64,000 nucleotides of DNA from Chitinophaga deserti (GTDB taxonomy: Bacteria; Bacteroidota; Bacteroidia; Chitinophagales; Chitinophagaceae). Made by a program: the position numbers and the translations under genes. Numbering within the stretch: the stretch's first letter is position 1; each line of letters opens with the position of its first letter. The notes under the pieces are model-generated. The model was not told where the DNA came from. It searched no databases and saw only the letters and a list, made by a program, of their open reading frames with translations. This document shows positions 62,799-64,000 of the stretch, in pieces. The stretch spans positions 496,001-560,000 of the forward strand of contig NZ_QFFK01000001.1 in assembly GCF_003149455.1 (NCBI RefSeq). Direction: 5' to 3'.

Positions 62799-63266
62799 AT
62801 GCCAGCCACCCCGCTCATAGCGAATCACTACATCCTGGAACGCTTCCAGGCCAAAGGTGGCTGGACGTACGCCTACATCCCCGAAGTATCTCCCGACCCC
62901 GGGAAAGCCTTCGGCTGGATCCGGGTAACCGGCACCATCGATGGTTTAGACCTTGGCCTTACCCGCCTCATGCCTATGGGACAGGGCCGGTTGTTTTTAC
63001 CGGTAAAGGCCGCATTACAGAAGAAGCTGAAGAAAAAAGAAGGTGATCAGGTATATATAGTGCTTTACCGTGATGCAACGCCGGTAATCGTTCCCGAAGA
63101 ATTGCAGGCCTGCCTCGAAGATGAGCCCGCAGCGCTGGAAGCTTTCCACCGGCTGCCGGAAGAGCGCCGGAAAACGATCATTACTTCCATCAATACAGCT
63201 GATACCCCACAACAGCAAACCAAAAGGATACTTGAGGCCATTAACACGCTGCTCAGGAATAAATAG
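62799..63266 (+). CDS. DUF1905 / YdeI-OmpD-associated protein
   Basis: A 155-residue protein: an N-terminal DUF1905 domain (about 5-95; GGWTYAYIPEVS, GWIRVTGTIDGLDLGLTRLMPMG in part, FLPVKAALQKKLKKKEGD) followed by a C-terminal YdeI/OmpD-associated (OmdA-like) helical segment (about 100-155; LEDEPAALEAFHRLPEERRKTII in part). The pair of domains is common in Bacteroidota and other groups; function is unclear, although the second domain has been linked to bacteriocin resistance or DNA-protein contact. It is divergent from the FecR gene. Confidence 0.83.
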   Translation: MPATPLIANHYILERFQAKGGWTYAYIPEVSPDPGKAFGWIRVTGTIDGLDLGLTRLMPMGQGRLFLPVKAALQKKLKKKEGDQVYIVLYRDATPVIVPEELQACLEDEPAALEAFHRLPEERRKTIITSINTADTPQQQTKRILEAINTLLRNK

Positions 63267-63377
63267 CCCCCATGCTACAATATGCCCAGCGGGCACCACA
63301 CCCCGGGTACCAGGCCGCTATGGACATGATAAGGCACCGTATTTGCAAAGGTTAAGGTAGTACCAAAACCCATTCGC

Positions 63378-63986
63378 ATGAAAAACCTACCCATCCCCGT
63401 CATTATAGCATGCGCCATAATTAGCTCCTGTGGCCAGCCGGAGCCTAACCATACGAGCCAGAATGCTGTTCCGCCCACAGAAGATACGCTTGCCCAGATG
63501 CCCGGTGGCGGGCCGCGGCAACAAACCAGCACTAACGAACAACTTTTCCGCACTGCATTGTCATCTTTCCGCACTGCGGCCACCGGAGGCGATTACGCGA
63601 CGCTGGAAAAAATGATCCGCTTCCCGCTGCAAACCGCTCCAAAATGGACAGGCGATAACATCAGCACCTCCCATTCCGATTCCGCCGCCGGCCAGGTAAG
63701 CCAGATGCAGTTTGCCCGGTTCAGGGATCAGATTTTTAGTCCGGATGTAAAAGCAGGACTGGAAAAAGAAAAACAGGAAGAAGTCAGGGAAATCCCTGCG
63801 GGTGCGGAAAACGATTACTACCGCCACCTGTTCCCGGGTATAGACAGTGCAGCCCCGCTTTATGAAGTTTACCACCCGTACGCCGATAAAACCCGCAACG
63901 CAGAAAATTGGTTCGCCTTCATTTTCGGTAAAGTAGGCACAACGTATAAGGTAACGGGGTTCCATTCTAAATGGCCGGTAAAATAA
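63378..63986 (+). CDS. Uncharacterised lipoprotein
   Basis: A 202-residue predicted lipoprotein (MKNLPIPVIIACAIISSC, Cys18) with a Pro/Thr/Gln-rich linker (about 19-55) and a C-terminal globular region (ALSSFRTAATGGDYATLEKMIRFP, YYRHLFPGIDSAAPLYEVYHPY in part). No family is recognised; the layout resembles small SnoaL/NTF2-like or nutrient-related lipoproteins but this is a guess. It follows the DUF1905 gene by 111 bases. Confidence 0.65.
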   Translation: MKNLPIPVIIACAIISSCGQPEPNHTSQNAVPPTEDTLAQMPGGGPRQQTSTNEQLFRTALSSFRTAATGGDYATLEKMIRFPLQTAPKWTGDNISTSHSDSAAGQVSQMQFARFRDQIFSPDVKAGLEKEKQEEVREIPAGAENDYYRHLFPGIDSAAPLYEVYHPYADKTRNAENWFAFIFGKVGTTYKVTGFHSKWPVK

Positions 63987-64000
63987 AAAGGAGATAAAGT

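Overview
The window looks like chromosomal DNA from a Chitinophagaceae-type Bacteroidota, probably close to Chitinophaga. Evidence: two SusC/SusD pairs with ECF sigma factors and FecR anti-sigma factors, STN-bearing TonB-dependent receptors, ThuA and DUF1080 (3-keto-disaccharide hydrolase) proteins, a DUF3127 protein, Bacteroidota-style promoters (TTTG / TANNTTTG) and little sign of Shine-Dalgarno sequences. No tRNA, rRNA, CRISPR array, transposase or prophage gene was seen.

Layout. 1-1873 (minus): start of an ebo operon (eboA, then eboB cut by the left edge), preceded by about 400 bases of structured-looking sequence ending in a terminator. 2425-2835: a TMEM220-like membrane protein. 3537-12564 (minus): a seven-gene sugar operon: MFS transporter, Gfo/Idh/MocA oxidoreductase, sugar-isomerase TIM barrel, cytochrome c, DUF1080 hydrolase, ThuA protein, and a very large ThuA / sugar dehydrogenase / PKD / cytochrome c fusion. 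This fits oxidative (3-keto) handling of sugars. 13009-18735 (plus): secA, deoC, a SPOR protein and an M20 amidohydrolase. 18813-21629 (minus): ABC transporter with a YtrA-type GntR regulator, with a clear promoter and operator. 21791-27677: beta-helix/PDZ protein, glyA (minus), nucleotidyltransferase, nitronate monooxygenase. 28183-33332 (minus): NatAB-type ABC exporter with an embedded lipoprotein gene, a COG2509 flavoprotein and a DUF3127 protein with an SSB-like tail. 33876-35309: dnaA.

35491-43959 (plus): complete sigma-fecR-susC-susD locus followed by a phosphodiesterase/alkaline phosphatase fusion, suggesting uptake and cleavage of a phosphoester compound. 43950-49113: small stress and regulatory genes (SRPBCC, dienelactone hydrolase, AhpD-like, Crp/Fnr, bestrophin, AraC). 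49452-51270 (minus): alpha/beta hydrolase and two lipoproteins. 51384-53463: divergent fecR and sigma genes with no SusC beside them. 53467-54933 (minus): esterase and a third ECF sigma. 55138-62704 (minus): fecR-susC-susD-thioredoxin locus. 62799-63986 (plus): a DUF1905/YdeI-like protein and a lipoprotein.

The main unexplained signals are non-coding. Both fecR-susC gaps carry an intrinsic terminator pointing away from susC, which suggests a short antisense RNA at each nutrient-uptake locus. A structured leader lies ahead of the ebo operon. Three gaps between convergent genes are filled with degenerate short repeats; one contains two hairpin units sharing an identical 24-base tail.
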